Positions 44,575 to 53,628 of a stretch of 64,000 bases of DNA are shown piece by piece (the stretch's first letter is position 1; each line of letters opens with the position of its first letter). The position numbers and the translations under genes are program-made. Origin of the DNA: Saccharospirillum sp039982735 (GTDB lineage Bacteria > Pseudomonadota > Gammaproteobacteria > Pseudomonadales > Natronospirillaceae); NCBI RefSeq assembly GCF_039982735.1, contig NZ_JBDWXV010000011.1:186001-250000 (forward strand), written 5' to 3'. The notes beneath the pieces are model-generated. The model searched no databases, had not been told where the DNA came from, and was given only the letters and a program-made list of their open reading frames with translations.

Positions 44575-44687
44575 GTGTCAGGTGCCGGGTGTGCCTATCC
44601 GGGGAAGTCTGAGGCATGGATGCCGAAGTCTAGGCCCCATGGACGGGTTCACGCCGGCCCCGGATAGGTACACCCGGTGCCTGACAC
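44575..44687 (+). repeat. palindromic intergenic repeat R8
   Basis: Arms 44575-44604 and 44658-44687 pair over 30 positions with three G-U pairs and no mismatch on the plus strand. This is the cleanest example of the core: GTCTGAGGCATGGATGCC, then GAAGTCTAGGCCCCATGGAC, with short site 3 (TTCACGCCGG). A left end motif TTTCGGAGTTAGC is seen at about 44551-44563, but no matching right end. It is in tandem with R7 and opposite in orientation, between gloA and proS. Confidence 0.88.
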
Positions 44688-44712
44688 GGATTCCTGGCAC
44701 CAAGCCGTTAGG

Positions 44713-45132
44713 CTACCACTCGCCCTGGTTGGGCATTGAGGCCCAGGGTTCCTGGCTGGGCAGGGCGTCGCCTTTTTGCAGCAGCTCTATCGAGATGTTG
44801 TCCGGGCTGCGTACGAAGGCCATGTGGCCGTCGCGGGGTGGTCGCAGAATGGCGACGCCGTTGTCCTGCAGGTGCTGGCACAGGGCGTAGATGTCGTCGA
44901 CGCGGTAGGCCAGGTGGCCAAAGTTCCGGCCGCCACCGAGCACTTCATCCGACTCCCAGTTGTAGGTCAGTTCGACTTCCGGTTCGCCGGGTTCGGTGGC
45001 CAGAAACACCAGGGTGAATTTGCCGGCGGGTACGTCTTTGCGGCGAATTTCCTGCAGACCGAGCAGGTCACAGTAGAAATGCAGTGAGGCGTCGAGGTCG
45101 GTGACGCGAATCATGGTGTGCAGATACTTCAT
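44713..45132 (-). CDS. gloA: glyoxalase I (lactoylglutathione lyase) family protein
   Basis: A 139-residue VOC-fold metalloenzyme of methylglyoxal detoxification. Metal and substrate motifs are LHTMIRVTDLDASLHFY (His5), VELTYNWESDE (Glu near residue 55), FGHLAYRVDD (His near 73) and NISIELLQKGD (Glu near 121), in the order of Ni-type GloA. Its ATG overlaps the stop of the upstream acyltransferase as ATGA. A related VOC function cannot be excluded. Confidence 0.87.
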   Translation of the reverse strand: MKYLHTMIRVTDLDASLHFYCDLLGLQEIRRKDVPAGKFTLVFLATEPGEPEVELTYNWESDEVLGGGRNFGHLAYRVDDIYALCQHLQDNGVAILRPPRDGHMAFVRSPDNISIELLQKGDALPSQEPWASMPNQGEW

Positions 45133-46250
45133 GGTGATTCTCCATCCGCGGTGGCTTTAAAGGGCAGGGCTTCGATCATTTGCTGGCGGTAGTGTGCCAC
45201 CATCTCTGCTTCTTCGTCACAAAAGCGTTGCACTGCGTCTCTGAATTCCGGATGTGCCAACCAGTGGAAAGAGTGGGTCAGCGTCGGCTCGAAGCCTCGC
45301 GCAACCTTGTGCTCGCCCTGGGTGCCCGGGTCGAAACGCTGCAGGCCGTTGCGGATGCAGTAGTCGATGCCCTGGTAGTAGCAAGTTTCAAAGTGCAGGT
45401 TGTTGTATTCGGCCAAGCACCCCCAGTAACGACCATAAAGCGATGTATCGTCGCGAAAGCAGAGGGCACCGGCCACGGCTTCTTCACCCTCGTAGGCCAT
45501 GAAAAGCACCAGGGTTTCAGGTTGGCGGGCCAGCAATTGCTCAAAAAACGCCCGATTCAGGTAGCCCTGACGGCCCCGTTTCAGATAAGTGGCGTGGTAA
45601 AACACATAAAAGCGATGCAGTGTGTCCAGGCTGATGTCGGTGCCTTCAAAGCAACGCAAACTGAGGCCCTGGTCGGCAATGGAGCGACGTTCCTTGCGGG
45701 TATTCTTGCGTTTACGCGAGCTGAACCGGTCGAGAAAATCGTCGAAATCCCGGTAATTCCGGTTTTTCCAGTGAAACTGGACATCACAGCGTTCTGCCCA
45801 GCCGGTTTGACGCCAGAGCCGGGCCGTTTCAGTATCCGGGAACAGCAGATGGGCACCGCTGTAAGCCTGGTCCCGAACCCTGTCTTCAATCGCGCCAGCC
45901 AGCGTAGTCACCTGGCTTGCAGTCAATGGTTGGGTAGCGCGCGGTCCCTGGGAGGGTGTGTAGGGAATGGCCGCCACCAGCTTTGGGTAGTAGGGCAGGC
46001 CGTGCTGCTCATAGGCATGCGCCCAGGACCAGTCAAAAACGTACTCGCCCCAGGAGTGCGTTTTAGCGTACATCGGCATCCAAAGGGTCTGGTCGCCCTC
46101 ATTGAGGCTCAGATGTTCCGGCTGCCAACCCGAGTTTTCACTGCAAACGCCGGTTTGCTCAAGTGTCGACAGAAACGAAGACTTCAGGAACGGGTTGTGC
46201 TGAGCGCCGCTTGCTGCGGCCCAGTGGGTGTGCCAGGTAACGGTTGGCAT
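45129..46250 (-). CDS. FemAB-like GNAT acyltransferase (DUF482)
   Basis: A 373-residue protein of the DUF482/FemAB-like family. Seen are HNPFLKSSFLSTLEQTG near the start, MPMYAKTHSWGEYVFDWSWAHAYEQHG with its Trp-rich segment, FLDRFSSRKRKNTRKERR, and the C-terminal GNAT half ACYYQGIDYCIRNGLQRFDPGTQGEHKVARGFEPT split near residue 300-335. Proteins of this family are named after peptidoglycan cross-bridge FemAB enzymes, but the substrate is unproven. It is translationally coupled to gloA. Confidence 0.85.
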   Translation of the reverse strand: MPTVTWHTHWAAASGAQHNPFLKSSFLSTLEQTGVCSENSGWQPEHLSLNEGDQTLWMPMYAKTHSWGEYVFDWSWAHAYEQHGLPYYPKLVAAIPYTPSQGPRATQPLTASQVTTLAGAIEDRVRDQAYSGAHLLFPDTETARLWRQTGWAERCDVQFHWKNRNYRDFDDFLDRFSSRKRKNTRKERRSIADQGLSLRCFEGTDISLDTLHRFYVFYHATYLKRGRQGYLNRAFFEQLLARQPETLVLFMAYEGEEAVAGALCFRDDTSLYGRYWGCLAEYNNLHFETCYYQGIDYCIRNGLQRFDPGTQGEHKVARGFEPTLTHSFHWLAHPEFRDAVQRFCDEEAEMVAHYRQQMIEALPFKATADGESP

Positions 46251-46362
46251 AATCAGTTTCCATAAAACGTCCGGCTATTATAGGGACCGGCAAGCTGGTT
46301 CCAAGCCGACATCGCAATGCCCGGGCCGCTTAAGGTAGAATGACCGGTCGAAGGAGGACATC

Positions 46363-46800
46363 ATGTTTGAACTGGATTATCGACTGCAAAATGATTGTGT
46401 GGAAGTAGGCTCGCTGATGGTCAGCCGCATTCTGCTGATGAAAGATGCCAATTACCCCTGGCTGATACTGGTGCCTCAGCGTGAGGGCATCAGCGAGATC
46501 TACCAGTTGGATGTCGACGATCAGGAACAGTTGATCTGGGAAAGCTCGTTTGTGGCCGAGCGCCTGATGGCTACCTACAACGGCGATAAAATGAACATCG
46601 CAGCGCTGGGGAATGTCGTTCCGCAATTGCACATTCACCATGTGATGCGCAAGCAGGACGACGCCGCCTGGCCGAATCCCGTTTGGGGCGCTGTGCCGCC
46701 CAAAGCCTACAGCCGGCATGCATTGCGTCACCGGGTAGAGCAATTGCAAGCCGCATTTGAAACCTCCACGTTCAAGCCTGCCGAGTTGCCGCCGGCCTGA
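46363..46800 (+). CDS. HIT-domain nucleotide-binding protein
   Basis: A 145-residue HIT-family protein. The active-site block is VVPQLHIHHVMR at about residues 87-98, with a histidine cluster typical of this proteobacterial subgroup, followed by DDAAWPNPVWG. HIT proteins are nucleotide hydrolases or transferases; the substrate is unknown here. AAGGAGG lies before the ATG. It opens a plus-strand cluster with the PAP2 and glycosyltransferase genes. Confidence 0.88.
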   Translation: MFELDYRLQNDCVEVGSLMVSRILLMKDANYPWLILVPQREGISEIYQLDVDDQEQLIWESSFVAERLMATYNGDKMNIAALGNVVPQLHIHHVMRKQDDAAWPNPVWGAVPPKAYSRHALRHRVEQLQAAFETSTFKPAELPPA

Positions 46801-46890
46801 TACTGCCCGGTGTCATTGAAGGTTCACGCAATTGTCAGATAGCTGACATCTGAAACTGAATAATAAGGCTCTGAACGATGGAGGTTTATT

Positions 46891-47430
46891 ATGAAATGGT
46901 TGCAGACGATTCAGCATCTCGACATCCAGACGTTTAACTGGTGCATGGCAAGGCGTCGACGCGAGCAATTGACGGCACTTAGCCGGGCGGTGTCCAGAAC
47001 GGCCGATGGCTGGATGTACCTGTTGTTCTTTGCTTTCTACGCCCTGGTGCAACGCGATTCAGGCCTTGCCCTGGCGACGCTGGCGTTCTGCGCCTACGGT
47101 GTAGAGCGCAGCATCTACTGGGTGCTGAAGAACACCTGCCGGCGCAATCGTCCGCAACAGGCGCTGGACGAATTCACCAGTTTTATCATTCCTTCCGACA
47201 AGTTCAGTTTTCCATCCGGCCATACTTCCGGCGCTTTCCTGTTTACGTTTCTTGTGGCCAGTCAGCTACCGGCCTTACTGCCCTTTCTGCTGCTTTGGTC
47301 TGCAGGCGTCGCCGGTTCTCGTATTTTTCTAGGCGTGCATTTCCCAACAGATACCCTGGTCGGCGCTTGCCTGGGCAGTCTGGTCGGTTATGGCATGCTT
47401 GGTTGGTTCGCAACGCAGGGGTGGCTGTGA
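46891..47430 (+). CDS. PAP2-family membrane phosphatase
   Basis: A 179-residue membrane protein with the full phosphatase tripartite motif: KNTCRRNRP (K..RP) near residue 76-84, FPSGHTSGA near 109-117 and SRIFLGVHFPTD near 147-158. The family removes phosphate from lipid phosphates or pyrophosphates, including undecaprenyl-PP. Its stop shares one base with the start of the glycosyltransferase gene, suggesting that the pair acts on the same lipid-linked substrate (inference). Confidence 0.92.
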   Translation: MKWLQTIQHLDIQTFNWCMARRRREQLTALSRAVSRTADGWMYLLFFAFYALVQRDSGLALATLAFCAYGVERSIYWVLKNTCRRNRPQQALDEFTSFIIPSDKFSFPSGHTSGAFLFTFLVASQLPALLPFLLLWSAGVAGSRIFLGVHFPTDTLVGACLGSLVGYGMLGWFATQGWL

Positions 47431-48482
47431 TGAAGGTTTTATACGGTGTTCAGGGAACCGGTAATGGGCACATTACCCGTGCACGGGTCATGGCCGAGGC
47501 AATGGCGTCTCGCGGTATTGAGGTCGATTGGGTTTTTTCCGGCCGGGAGCGCGAAAAGCTGTTTGATATGGAAGGCTTTGGCAACTTTCATTGTTTTCGT
47601 GGTCTGACCTTCCAGGTTCACAACGGTAAAATTGACATGCGTCGCACCATGAACGACGCCTCCATGAGCGACTTGTGGCGCGATATTCGAACCCTGTCTC
47701 CCGAGCAGTACGATCTGGTGCTGACCGATTTTGAACCGGTGGTCGCCTGGGCGGCGCGTCGTCGAGGCGTGCCATGTATTGGCATTGGGCATCAGTATGC
47801 CTTTGCACATGATATTCCCAAGGCCGGGCACTCTGTGGTGTCTGAGGCGATCATGCGCTGGTTTGCGCCGGTTACGCTGGGGCTGGGCGTACACTGGCAT
47901 CATTTTGACAATGAGATACTGCCGCCCATCATCGAACCGGTAAAACAGCCTGAGCCCGGTGATCTCGATTCTGTGCTGATCTATCTGCCGTTTGAAAACA
48001 GCCGCAGCATCATCAACTTGCTGGCGCCATTGAAGCGGACCCGTTTTGTTATGCACTGTGGTGATCTCACGCCCGGGCAATACGGCAATGTAACGGTTAG
48101 GGGGTTCAGCCGCGACGGATTCAAGGTGTCTTTGCACCAGTGTGGCTCGGTGGTATGCAACGCGGGTTTTGAGTTGACCAGCGAGGCGCTTGCCCTGGGT
48201 AAACGGATTCTGGTTAAACCCCTTCACGGCCAAATGGAGCAATCGTCTAACGCTGCGGCACTCGAGCAACTGGGTCTCGGACAGGTGATGCCGGAATTGA
48301 GCGCCGAGGCTATTGCCTATTTTCTGGCAACCGGAGAGCGGCAACTGGTGAATTACCCGAACGTGGCCGAGGCCATTGTTGACTGGTTGCAGCAGTATCC
48401 AACGCGGTCGGTGGCCGACCTGGTTTCCGAGCTTTGGCAGGATGTCCAATTCAGCGCACCTCAGTCGATTCAGGCGGCCTGA
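47430..48482 (+). CDS. MJ1255/VC2487-type glycosyltransferase
   Basis: A 350-residue GT-B fold protein. The start MKVLYGVQGTGNGHITRARV has the GTGNGH nucleotide-binding loop of this family, and the C-terminal lobe has HQCGSVVCNAGFELTSEALALGK with the conserved Glu and GQMEQSSNA. The family is annotated as putative glycosyltransferases related to MurG/UGT proteins; the sugar and acceptor are unknown. ATG 47430 lies inside TGATG and overlaps the PAP2 stop by one base; the longer open frame from 47295 overlaps PAP2 and is rejected. Confidence 0.88.
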   Translation: MKVLYGVQGTGNGHITRARVMAEAMASRGIEVDWVFSGREREKLFDMEGFGNFHCFRGLTFQVHNGKIDMRRTMNDASMSDLWRDIRTLSPEQYDLVLTDFEPVVAWAARRRGVPCIGIGHQYAFAHDIPKAGHSVVSEAIMRWFAPVTLGLGVHWHHFDNEILPPIIEPVKQPEPGDLDSVLIYLPFENSRSIINLLAPLKRTRFVMHCGDLTPGQYGNVTVRGFSRDGFKVSLHQCGSVVCNAGFELTSEALALGKRILVKPLHGQMEQSSNAAALEQLGLGQVMPELSAEAIAYFLATGERQLVNYPNVAEAIVDWLQQYPTRSVADLVSELWQDVQFSAPQSIQAA

Positions 48483-48720
48483 CCACCGCCAGGGCCATCG
48501 CCACCCTCTCCTGACAGCCCCTTGCCATTGCTGGCTCTGCGGGCTGTTCGTCCACCAGTGTTGACAAAATTCCAGGCTACGACCAGCAACGTTCCCATTG
48601 TTGCCCCGACGGGTTCAGAGGTACAACAGAGGCCTCAATCATTGTCGTTGAAATGATGACTGGTCCATTCAGCCAGCATGGTTTCCGATCCCGAACACAA
48701 AAAAGACAAGGGTGAATACA

Positions 48721-49515
48721 ATGGCAAAGGCAAGCCGCTATGTGGCGCATGAGCCCGATGCTCAGGGGCATGTGGCCTGGCAAGCAGCTGAGCACGATAT
48801 ATGGCAACGGCTGGTCCGTCGTCAGAACAAGGCCATTCCCGGCAAGGCCTGCCAGGAGTATCTGGACGGCCTGGAGCACCTGAACCTGCCCGAAGACCGG
48901 ATACCGCAACTGGCCGAAATTGATGCAGTGCTGACCAAAGCCACCGGCTGGAAGACAGCCCCGGTACCGGCTCTAATCGATTTCTCTGAGTTTTTCCGGT
49001 TACTGGCCAGCCGCCAGTTCCCGGTGGCGACTTTTATTCGCTCGGAGCGTGAACTCGATTACCTGCAGGAACCGGACATCTTTCACGAGATATTCGGCCA
49101 CTGCCCCATGCTGACACATCAGGCCTTTGCTGACTTTACCCAGCTGTACGGCGAACTGGGCCTGAACGCCTCGAAAGAAGACCGCGTTTTCCTGGCCAGA
49201 ATGTACTGGTTCACCGTCGAGTTCGGGTTGCTGCAATCGGGTGATAACCGGGCCATTTATGGTGGTGGCATCCTGTCATCCCCTGGTGAAACCGATTATG
49301 CCTTTAACAGCGAGGTGCCCGAGCGGTTGCCGTTTGACCTGGTCTCGGTGCTGCGTACGCCTTATCGCATCGACATCATGCAGCCGGTTTACTACTGTCT
49401 GGAGTCGGTAGATCAGCTCTATGATATCGCCCGCGTGGATATTATGGGGGCTGTTCAGGAGGCCAAGCGGTTGGGCTTGTTTGCCCCGCGGTTTGAGCAA
49501 AAGCAGGCGGTGTGA
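48721..49515 (+). CDS. phhA: phenylalanine-4-hydroxylase
   Basis: A 264-residue pterin-dependent enzyme converting phenylalanine to tyrosine. The iron ligands are in DIFHEIFGHCPML (His pair near residues 122 and 127) and the later Glu in MYWFTVEFGLL. FIRSERELDYLQEPD and YGGGILSSPGE are family blocks. ATG 48721 was chosen over a GTG nine bases upstream. It heads the phhA-phhB-phhR-hppD series on the plus strand, with R9 between phhA and phhB. Confidence 0.96.
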   Translation: MAKASRYVAHEPDAQGHVAWQAAEHDIWQRLVRRQNKAIPGKACQEYLDGLEHLNLPEDRIPQLAEIDAVLTKATGWKTAPVPALIDFSEFFRLLASRQFPVATFIRSERELDYLQEPDIFHEIFGHCPMLTHQAFADFTQLYGELGLNASKEDRVFLARMYWFTVEFGLLQSGDNRAIYGGGILSSPGETDYAFNSEVPERLPFDLVSVLRTPYRIDIMQPVYYCLESVDQLYDIARVDIMGAVQEAKRLGLFAPRFEQKQAV

Positions 49516-49552
49516 ACCGGTATCGGTCTATGACCTAAATGAATTAACAAAT

Positions 49553-49781
49553 TCAAGTTTCGAGGTTCGCCCAGGAGACTGGCAGTGGGTGCCGGGTGGG
49601 CTCCTGTGGGGTAGTCCGCAGTATGGATCGGTCTGACGCCTCGCCTGCGGCCTTGGCCCGAGACGTCGGACCGCCATGGAAGGATTGAGTGGGCGGCATC
49701 CCGCCCGAACCCACAGGGGCCTACCCGGCATCCGCTGCGGGCCAAGGCCTCTCAGGTGACCCAAACTCCGAAACGTGAGTT
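49553..49781 (+). repeat. palindromic intergenic repeat R9
   Basis: Arms 49582-49612 and 49709-49738 pair over 29 consecutive positions with four G-U and no other mismatch on the plus strand. Outer ends are CAAGTTTCGAGGTTCGCC and the partly complementary AAACTCCGAAACGTGAG. Site 1 carries a unique 17-base insert (TCGGTCTGACGCCTCGC) in the apex, site 2 carries the 15-base insert and site 3 is the long form. It lies between phhA and phhB, so it is probably transcribed with them. Confidence 0.86.
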
Positions 49782-49796
49782 AACTAAGGAGACAGC

Positions 49797-50138
49797 ATGA
49801 CTCTTGCAGCAGAACACTGTGAGGCCTGCCGGGCCGGAGCGCCCCAGGTTTCAGATGAAGAATTGGCGGAATTGATTAAAGACATTCCGGACTGGCAGCC
49901 GATCACCCGTGATGGCATGTTGCAGTTGCAACGCAGTTTCAAGTTTAAAACGTTCCGCGCCGCTCTGGATTTTACTAATCAGGTTGGTGAGTTGGCCGAG
50001 TCTGAAGGGCATCACCCGGAAATTGTTACCGAATGGGGTAAAACCACGGTGACCTGGTGGACTCATAAAATCAAAGGTCTGCATCGCAATGATTTTATCT
50101 GTTCGGCCAAAACCGATGCTCTGTTAACAGGGCAGTGA
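49797..50138 (+). CDS. phhB: pterin-4a-carbinolamine dehydratase
   Basis: A 113-residue enzyme that dehydrates the carbinolamine formed by PhhA, restoring the pterin cofactor. The family motif is SEGHHPEIVTEWGKTTVTWWTH (split at about residues 64-85), with the catalytic His pair. AAGGAG at 49786-49791 is five bases from the ATG. It acts directly with phhA, despite the 280-base spacer containing R9. Confidence 0.96.
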   Translation: MTLAAEHCEACRAGAPQVSDEELAELIKDIPDWQPITRDGMLQLQRSFKFKTFRAALDFTNQVGELAESEGHHPEIVTEWGKTTVTWWTHKIKGLHRNDFICSAKTDALLTGQ

Positions 50139-50278
50139 AAGCCACGGGGCGGGGTGCTGTCAGCGCCCCGGCTCGTGAGTTAACAAGCCTGTAAAGAACA
50201 GTTGACAATAGGTCGCTTCTGCGGCAGCTTAGGCCTCCGGCAAGATCACCGTACAGACGGTAGATAACGGAGAGCAGC

Positions 50279-51838
50279 ATGCGGCTGAAAATTGAATGCG
50301 AAGAACGTCTTGGTATCTGTGCCGAGGTGCTGGATATTCTGGTGAATCACCAGATCGATTTGCGCGGTATCGAGATTGACCCCACTGGTGAGATCTACCT
50401 GAATTTCCCCACCGTTGAGTTTGACGAGTTTCAGCACCTGATGCCTGAGATTCGACTGATTCCCGGCATTCATGACGTCTCGATGATCCCCTATATGCCT
50501 ACCGAGCGGGAGCAGCAGGAACTGCGAACCCTGTTGAAAACCCTTCCAGAGCCGGTGATTTCAATCGACAGCAAGGGTTATGTGGTGATCGCCAACGAGG
50601 CAGCGCTGGATATCCTGCAACTGCCCGATGCTGATGTGGTTAACAAACTGCTCAAAAACTGGGTAAAAGGCTTTAATTTCACTAAATGGCTGGGCGGCAA
50701 AAAACCCGCAACTGAATCGACCCACATGCAGTTAAAAGGCCGAACGTTTCTGGCCGATATTTACCCGATCTGGTTGCCGGGCGAAGGCCCCGAAAGTGGA
50801 GAAACTCTGTTTGCGGGCGGTGTGATTACCTTCAAATCCCCAGAGCGTCTGGGTCGGCAGATGACCGCCTATCACCAGCAAACCGGTGAGTTCGAAATGC
50901 TGATCGCTGAAAGCCAGTCGATGAAGCGCGTGATCCGCCAGGCCAAACGGATGTCAGGGCTCGATGCGCCTTTGCTGATCACTGGCGAGACAGGCACGGG
51001 TAAGGAATTACTGGCCAAATCCTGTCATCAGCACAGTCTGCGTAAAGACAAACCCTTCCTGGTGCTCAACTGCGCGGCCTTGCCGGATAACGTCGCGGAA
51101 AGCGAGTTGTTTGGCTATGCGGCTGGCGCTTTTGAAGGCGCTACCCAGGCCAAAAAAGGGATTCTGGAGCTGTCGGAAGGCGGTACCGTGTTCCTGGATG
51201 AAATCGGCGATATGTCGAAGGTGCTGCAAAGCAAGTTTCTGCGCCTGTTGCAGGATGGCACCTACCGGCGGGTGGGCGACGAGAAAGAGTACCGGGCCGA
51301 CGTGCGCATCATCTGTTCAACCCAGAAAGACCTGTTGAACATGGGACATAAAGGTGAGTTCCGCGAAGACCTCTACTATCGACTGAATGTACTGACGTTG
51401 CACATTCCGCCGCTGAGGGATCGCAAGTCAGACGTGCTGCCGATGGCTGAGCGTTTTATTGCCCGGTTTGCCGAACCCCAGCGACGACGCATCAAGTTAT
51501 CGAGAGCCTGCCAGAACGCGCTGCAACAATACCCCTGGCCCGGTAATGTCCGCCAGATGGAGAACGCCCTGTTGCGAGCGGTTTCCCTGGCCGAAGGCGA
51601 CATACTCGAGCCGGAGCATTTGCAATTGCCGAGTTTTACCAGCGGCTGGGGCTATGCCGAAGAGAATTTTGACGGCTCCCTCGACGAAGCCATGAAACGC
51701 TTCGAATCCGACCTGTTGCGGCGGCTCTATCCGGCCTACCCAAGCAGTCGGCAACTGGGCAAGAAACTCGGCGTATCGCACACAGCAATTGCCAACAAGC
51801 TGCGCGAATACGGCATCGGCAAACACGCCAAGCGTTAG
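50279..51838 (+). CDS. phhR: TyrR/PhhR-type aromatic amino acid regulator
   Basis: A 519-residue regulator with an N-terminal ACT-like domain (MRLKIECEERLGICAEVLDI), a PAS domain (about 75-190, SIDSKGYVVIANEAALDILQ), an AAA+ domain (Walker A GETGTGKELLAK near 239-250; Walker B TVFLDEIGDM) and a TyrR-type C-terminal HTH (SSRQLGKKLGVSHTAIANKL). The sigma-54 loop is GAFEGA rather than GAFTGA, as I recall for PhhR proteins, so some targets may use sigma-70. It probably senses Phe/Tyr and controls phhAB and hppD. The symbol tyrR would also fit. Confidence 0.92.
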   Translation: MRLKIECEERLGICAEVLDILVNHQIDLRGIEIDPTGEIYLNFPTVEFDEFQHLMPEIRLIPGIHDVSMIPYMPTEREQQELRTLLKTLPEPVISIDSKGYVVIANEAALDILQLPDADVVNKLLKNWVKGFNFTKWLGGKKPATESTHMQLKGRTFLADIYPIWLPGEGPESGETLFAGGVITFKSPERLGRQMTAYHQQTGEFEMLIAESQSMKRVIRQAKRMSGLDAPLLITGETGTGKELLAKSCHQHSLRKDKPFLVLNCAALPDNVAESELFGYAAGAFEGATQAKKGILELSEGGTVFLDEIGDMSKVLQSKFLRLLQDGTYRRVGDEKEYRADVRIICSTQKDLLNMGHKGEFREDLYYRLNVLTLHIPPLRDRKSDVLPMAERFIARFAEPQRRRIKLSRACQNALQQYPWPGNVRQMENALLRAVSLAEGDILEPEHLQLPSFTSGWGYAEENFDGSLDEAMKRFESDLLRRLYPAYPSSRQLGKKLGVSHTAIANKLREYGIGKHAKR

Positions 51839-51849
51839 GCGCTTTATTG

Positions 51850-52140
51850 AAGCTTAAATCCTGGAGTTTGAGTCGGCTGGGTGGCATTGGTTCGCACCGG
51901 ATACCGGGGGTGCCCCTGTGGGGTCGGGCGGGATGCCGCCCACTCAATCCATCCATTGCGGTCCGACGTCTCGGGCCTAGACCGCAGGATATGAATCCCA
52001 TCCATGGGATTCACCCTTCGGGTTCGCTGCGCTCGTGCTAAAACGCTCCCGGCGTTTTAGTCCCTGCTGCGGACTACCCCAAAGGGACACCCCCGGCATC
52101 CGCTGCTTGTCTCCTCGGCGAACTCCGAAACTTAAGTTTA
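51850..52140 (-). repeat. palindromic intergenic repeat R10 with 73-nt cassette
   Basis: The outer ends are AAGCTTAAATCCTGGAG and the partly complementary GAACTCCGAAACTTAAG. Arms 51894-51924 and 52076-52106 pair with two mismatches and two pairs that are G-U on the minus strand. All three core sites are occupied: a 73-nt cassette (51988-52060) at site 1, the 15-base insert at site 2 and the long site 3. It is the largest copy, lying after phhR and before hppD in minus orientation. Confidence 0.86.
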
Positions 52141-52448
52141 ATACTACAGGTGGCCTGCTGGTTATCACTCTGTATCAGAAACCGTCCGTTTAGGTCGGGT
52201 TTTACAGATGAGATGGCCCAGTAACCTATTGATATAAATAGACTTATTGGCTTCTGTAAACAATGTCCGCCAGGCTTTACGGATTTGGCTGACACCGCAC
52301 TCCAACCAACCTGGTGGCACACACTGGCGTTCTGCTCCGGGTCGGTTCACAGTTTCTCCAGACTAAAACAGCGCTTTCCTTTCTCGTCGCCGACGGGGAG
52401 CAGTGCTGATAATAAAAACAGATTTTGTCTTAACTGGAGATACGCACC
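52141..52448 (+). promoter_or_regulatory. hppD leader and possible promoter region
   Basis: This 300-base region before hppD contains TATAAA (52233-52238) as a possible -10 box without a good -35, which would suit an activated promoter. TGTAAA (52255-52260) and TTTACG (52275-52280) resemble TyrR-box halves but are 14 bases apart rather than six. Regulation by the adjacent PhhR is therefore possible but not shown. TGGAG lies before the hppD ATG. Confidence 0.3.
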
Positions 52449-53537
52449 ATGACCGATATGCAGGTACAAGGCACCGCCAACCCGCTGGCCACCGACGGTT
52501 TCGAATTTGTTGAGTACACCGCGCCAGATGCCCAGGGCATTCAGAATCTGAAAGACCTGTTTCTTGGCCTCGGTTTTGCCGAAGTGGCCAAACACAAGAA
52601 CAAGAACGTCTGGCTTTATCGTCAGGGCGATATTAATTTTGTTGTGAATGCAGAACCCAATTCGCACGCCGAAAACTTTGCACATCAGCACGGCGCCAGC
52701 GTGAATGGCATGGCCTGGCGGGTTAAAAATGCTGCCAAGGCGATGGACCAGGCCGTTGCGGCCGGTGCCAAACCCTTTACTGGGAAGATTGGCCCGATGG
52801 AACTGAACATTCCGGGTGTATTTGGTATTGGCGAAAGCACGCTTTATTTTGTCGACCGGTATGACGGCTCGTCGATTTATGACATCGATTTTGAGTTTTA
52901 TCCGGGCTGGGAAGCGCAAGTCGCTGAAAACAGTGTTGGTCTGGAGTATGTCGATCATCTGACGCACAACGTTCAGCGCGGCAATATGGGCGTCTGGGCC
53001 AGCTTCTACGAGCGTATCGGTAACTTCCGTGAGATTCGGTATTTCGATATCGAAGGCAAATTGACGGGGCTGGTATCAAAAGCCATGACCTCCCCCTGCG
53101 GCAAGATTCGCATCCCAATCAACGAGTCGAGCGACGATAAATCCCAGATCGAAGAATACCTGCGTGAATACAAAGGTGAAGGCATCCAGCACATTGCACT
53201 GGCAACGTCAGATATCTATGAGACTGTGCGCACCATGCGCGAGCGTGGCATGAAATTCATGTCAACGCCGGATACTTATTACGACAAAATTGATGAGCGC
53301 GTAAAGGGCCATCAGGAACCGGTCGACACATTGCGTGACCTGCGCATCCTCATCGATGGCGCACCGGAAGATTCCGGTATTTTATTGCAGATTTTTACCA
53401 ACACCGTTATCGGCCCGGTATTTTTTGAAATCATTCAGCGCAAAGGCAATGAAGGCTTCGGCGAAGGTAATTTCAAAGCCTTGTTTGAATCAATCGAGGA
53501 AGATCAGATTCGCCGTGGTGTGATCAAGGGCGACTGA
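52449..53537 (+). CDS. hppD: 4-hydroxyphenylpyruvate dioxygenase
   Basis: A 362-residue iron enzyme converting 4-hydroxyphenylpyruvate to homogentisate in tyrosine degradation. The iron ligands are VDHLTHNV (His near residue 165), IQHIALATSD (His near 243) and FFEIIQRKGNEGFGEGNF (Glu near 322). Length is normal for bacterial HPPD. It follows the phhA-phhB-phhR genes on the same strand; the next enzymes (HmgA, MaiA, FahA) are not in the window. Confidence 0.97.
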   Translation: MTDMQVQGTANPLATDGFEFVEYTAPDAQGIQNLKDLFLGLGFAEVAKHKNKNVWLYRQGDINFVVNAEPNSHAENFAHQHGASVNGMAWRVKNAAKAMDQAVAAGAKPFTGKIGPMELNIPGVFGIGESTLYFVDRYDGSSIYDIDFEFYPGWEAQVAENSVGLEYVDHLTHNVQRGNMGVWASFYERIGNFREIRYFDIEGKLTGLVSKAMTSPCGKIRIPINESSDDKSQIEEYLREYKGEGIQHIALATSDIYETVRTMRERGMKFMSTPDTYYDKIDERVKGHQEPVDTLRDLRILIDGAPEDSGILLQIFTNTVIGPVFFEIIQRKGNEGFGEGNFKALFESIEEDQIRRGVIKGD

Positions 53538-53586
53538 TTAAAATAAAATGGGCCAGGCCTTTAGGCCCTGTATTTACTCTATCAAA

Positions 53587-53628
53587 CAAACGCTGAACAC
53601 TCTGATTGATTGAGGTGTTCAGCGTTTG
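53587..53628. terminator. intrinsic terminator between hppD and trmJ
   Basis: Perfect 14-base inverted repeat CAAACGCTGAACAC (53587-53600) and GTGTTCAGCGTTTG (53615-53628) with a 14-base loop. It overlaps the trmJ stop codon. On the minus strand it is followed by TTTGAT, so it probably ends trmJ; on the plus strand it could also stop hppD transcripts. Confidence 0.72.

Noticed and set aside
45180..46265. 361-codon open frame antisense to the FemAB-like gene
   Set aside because: Shadow of a recognisable DUF482 gene; its protein has no recognisable domain and no ribosome binding site was seen.
48561..48589. Sigma-70 promoter for phhA from TTGACA at 48561
   Set aside because: The -35 is perfect but no acceptable -10 lies at 16-18 bases.
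52255..52280. TyrR box before hppD
   Set aside because: The half-sites TGTAAA and TTTACG are 14 bases apart instead of six; kept only as a weak note in the leader entry.
52312..52332. Sigma-54 promoter before hppD (TGGCACACACTGGCG)
   Set aside because: The GG and GC elements are one base too close for the required GG-N10-GC spacing.
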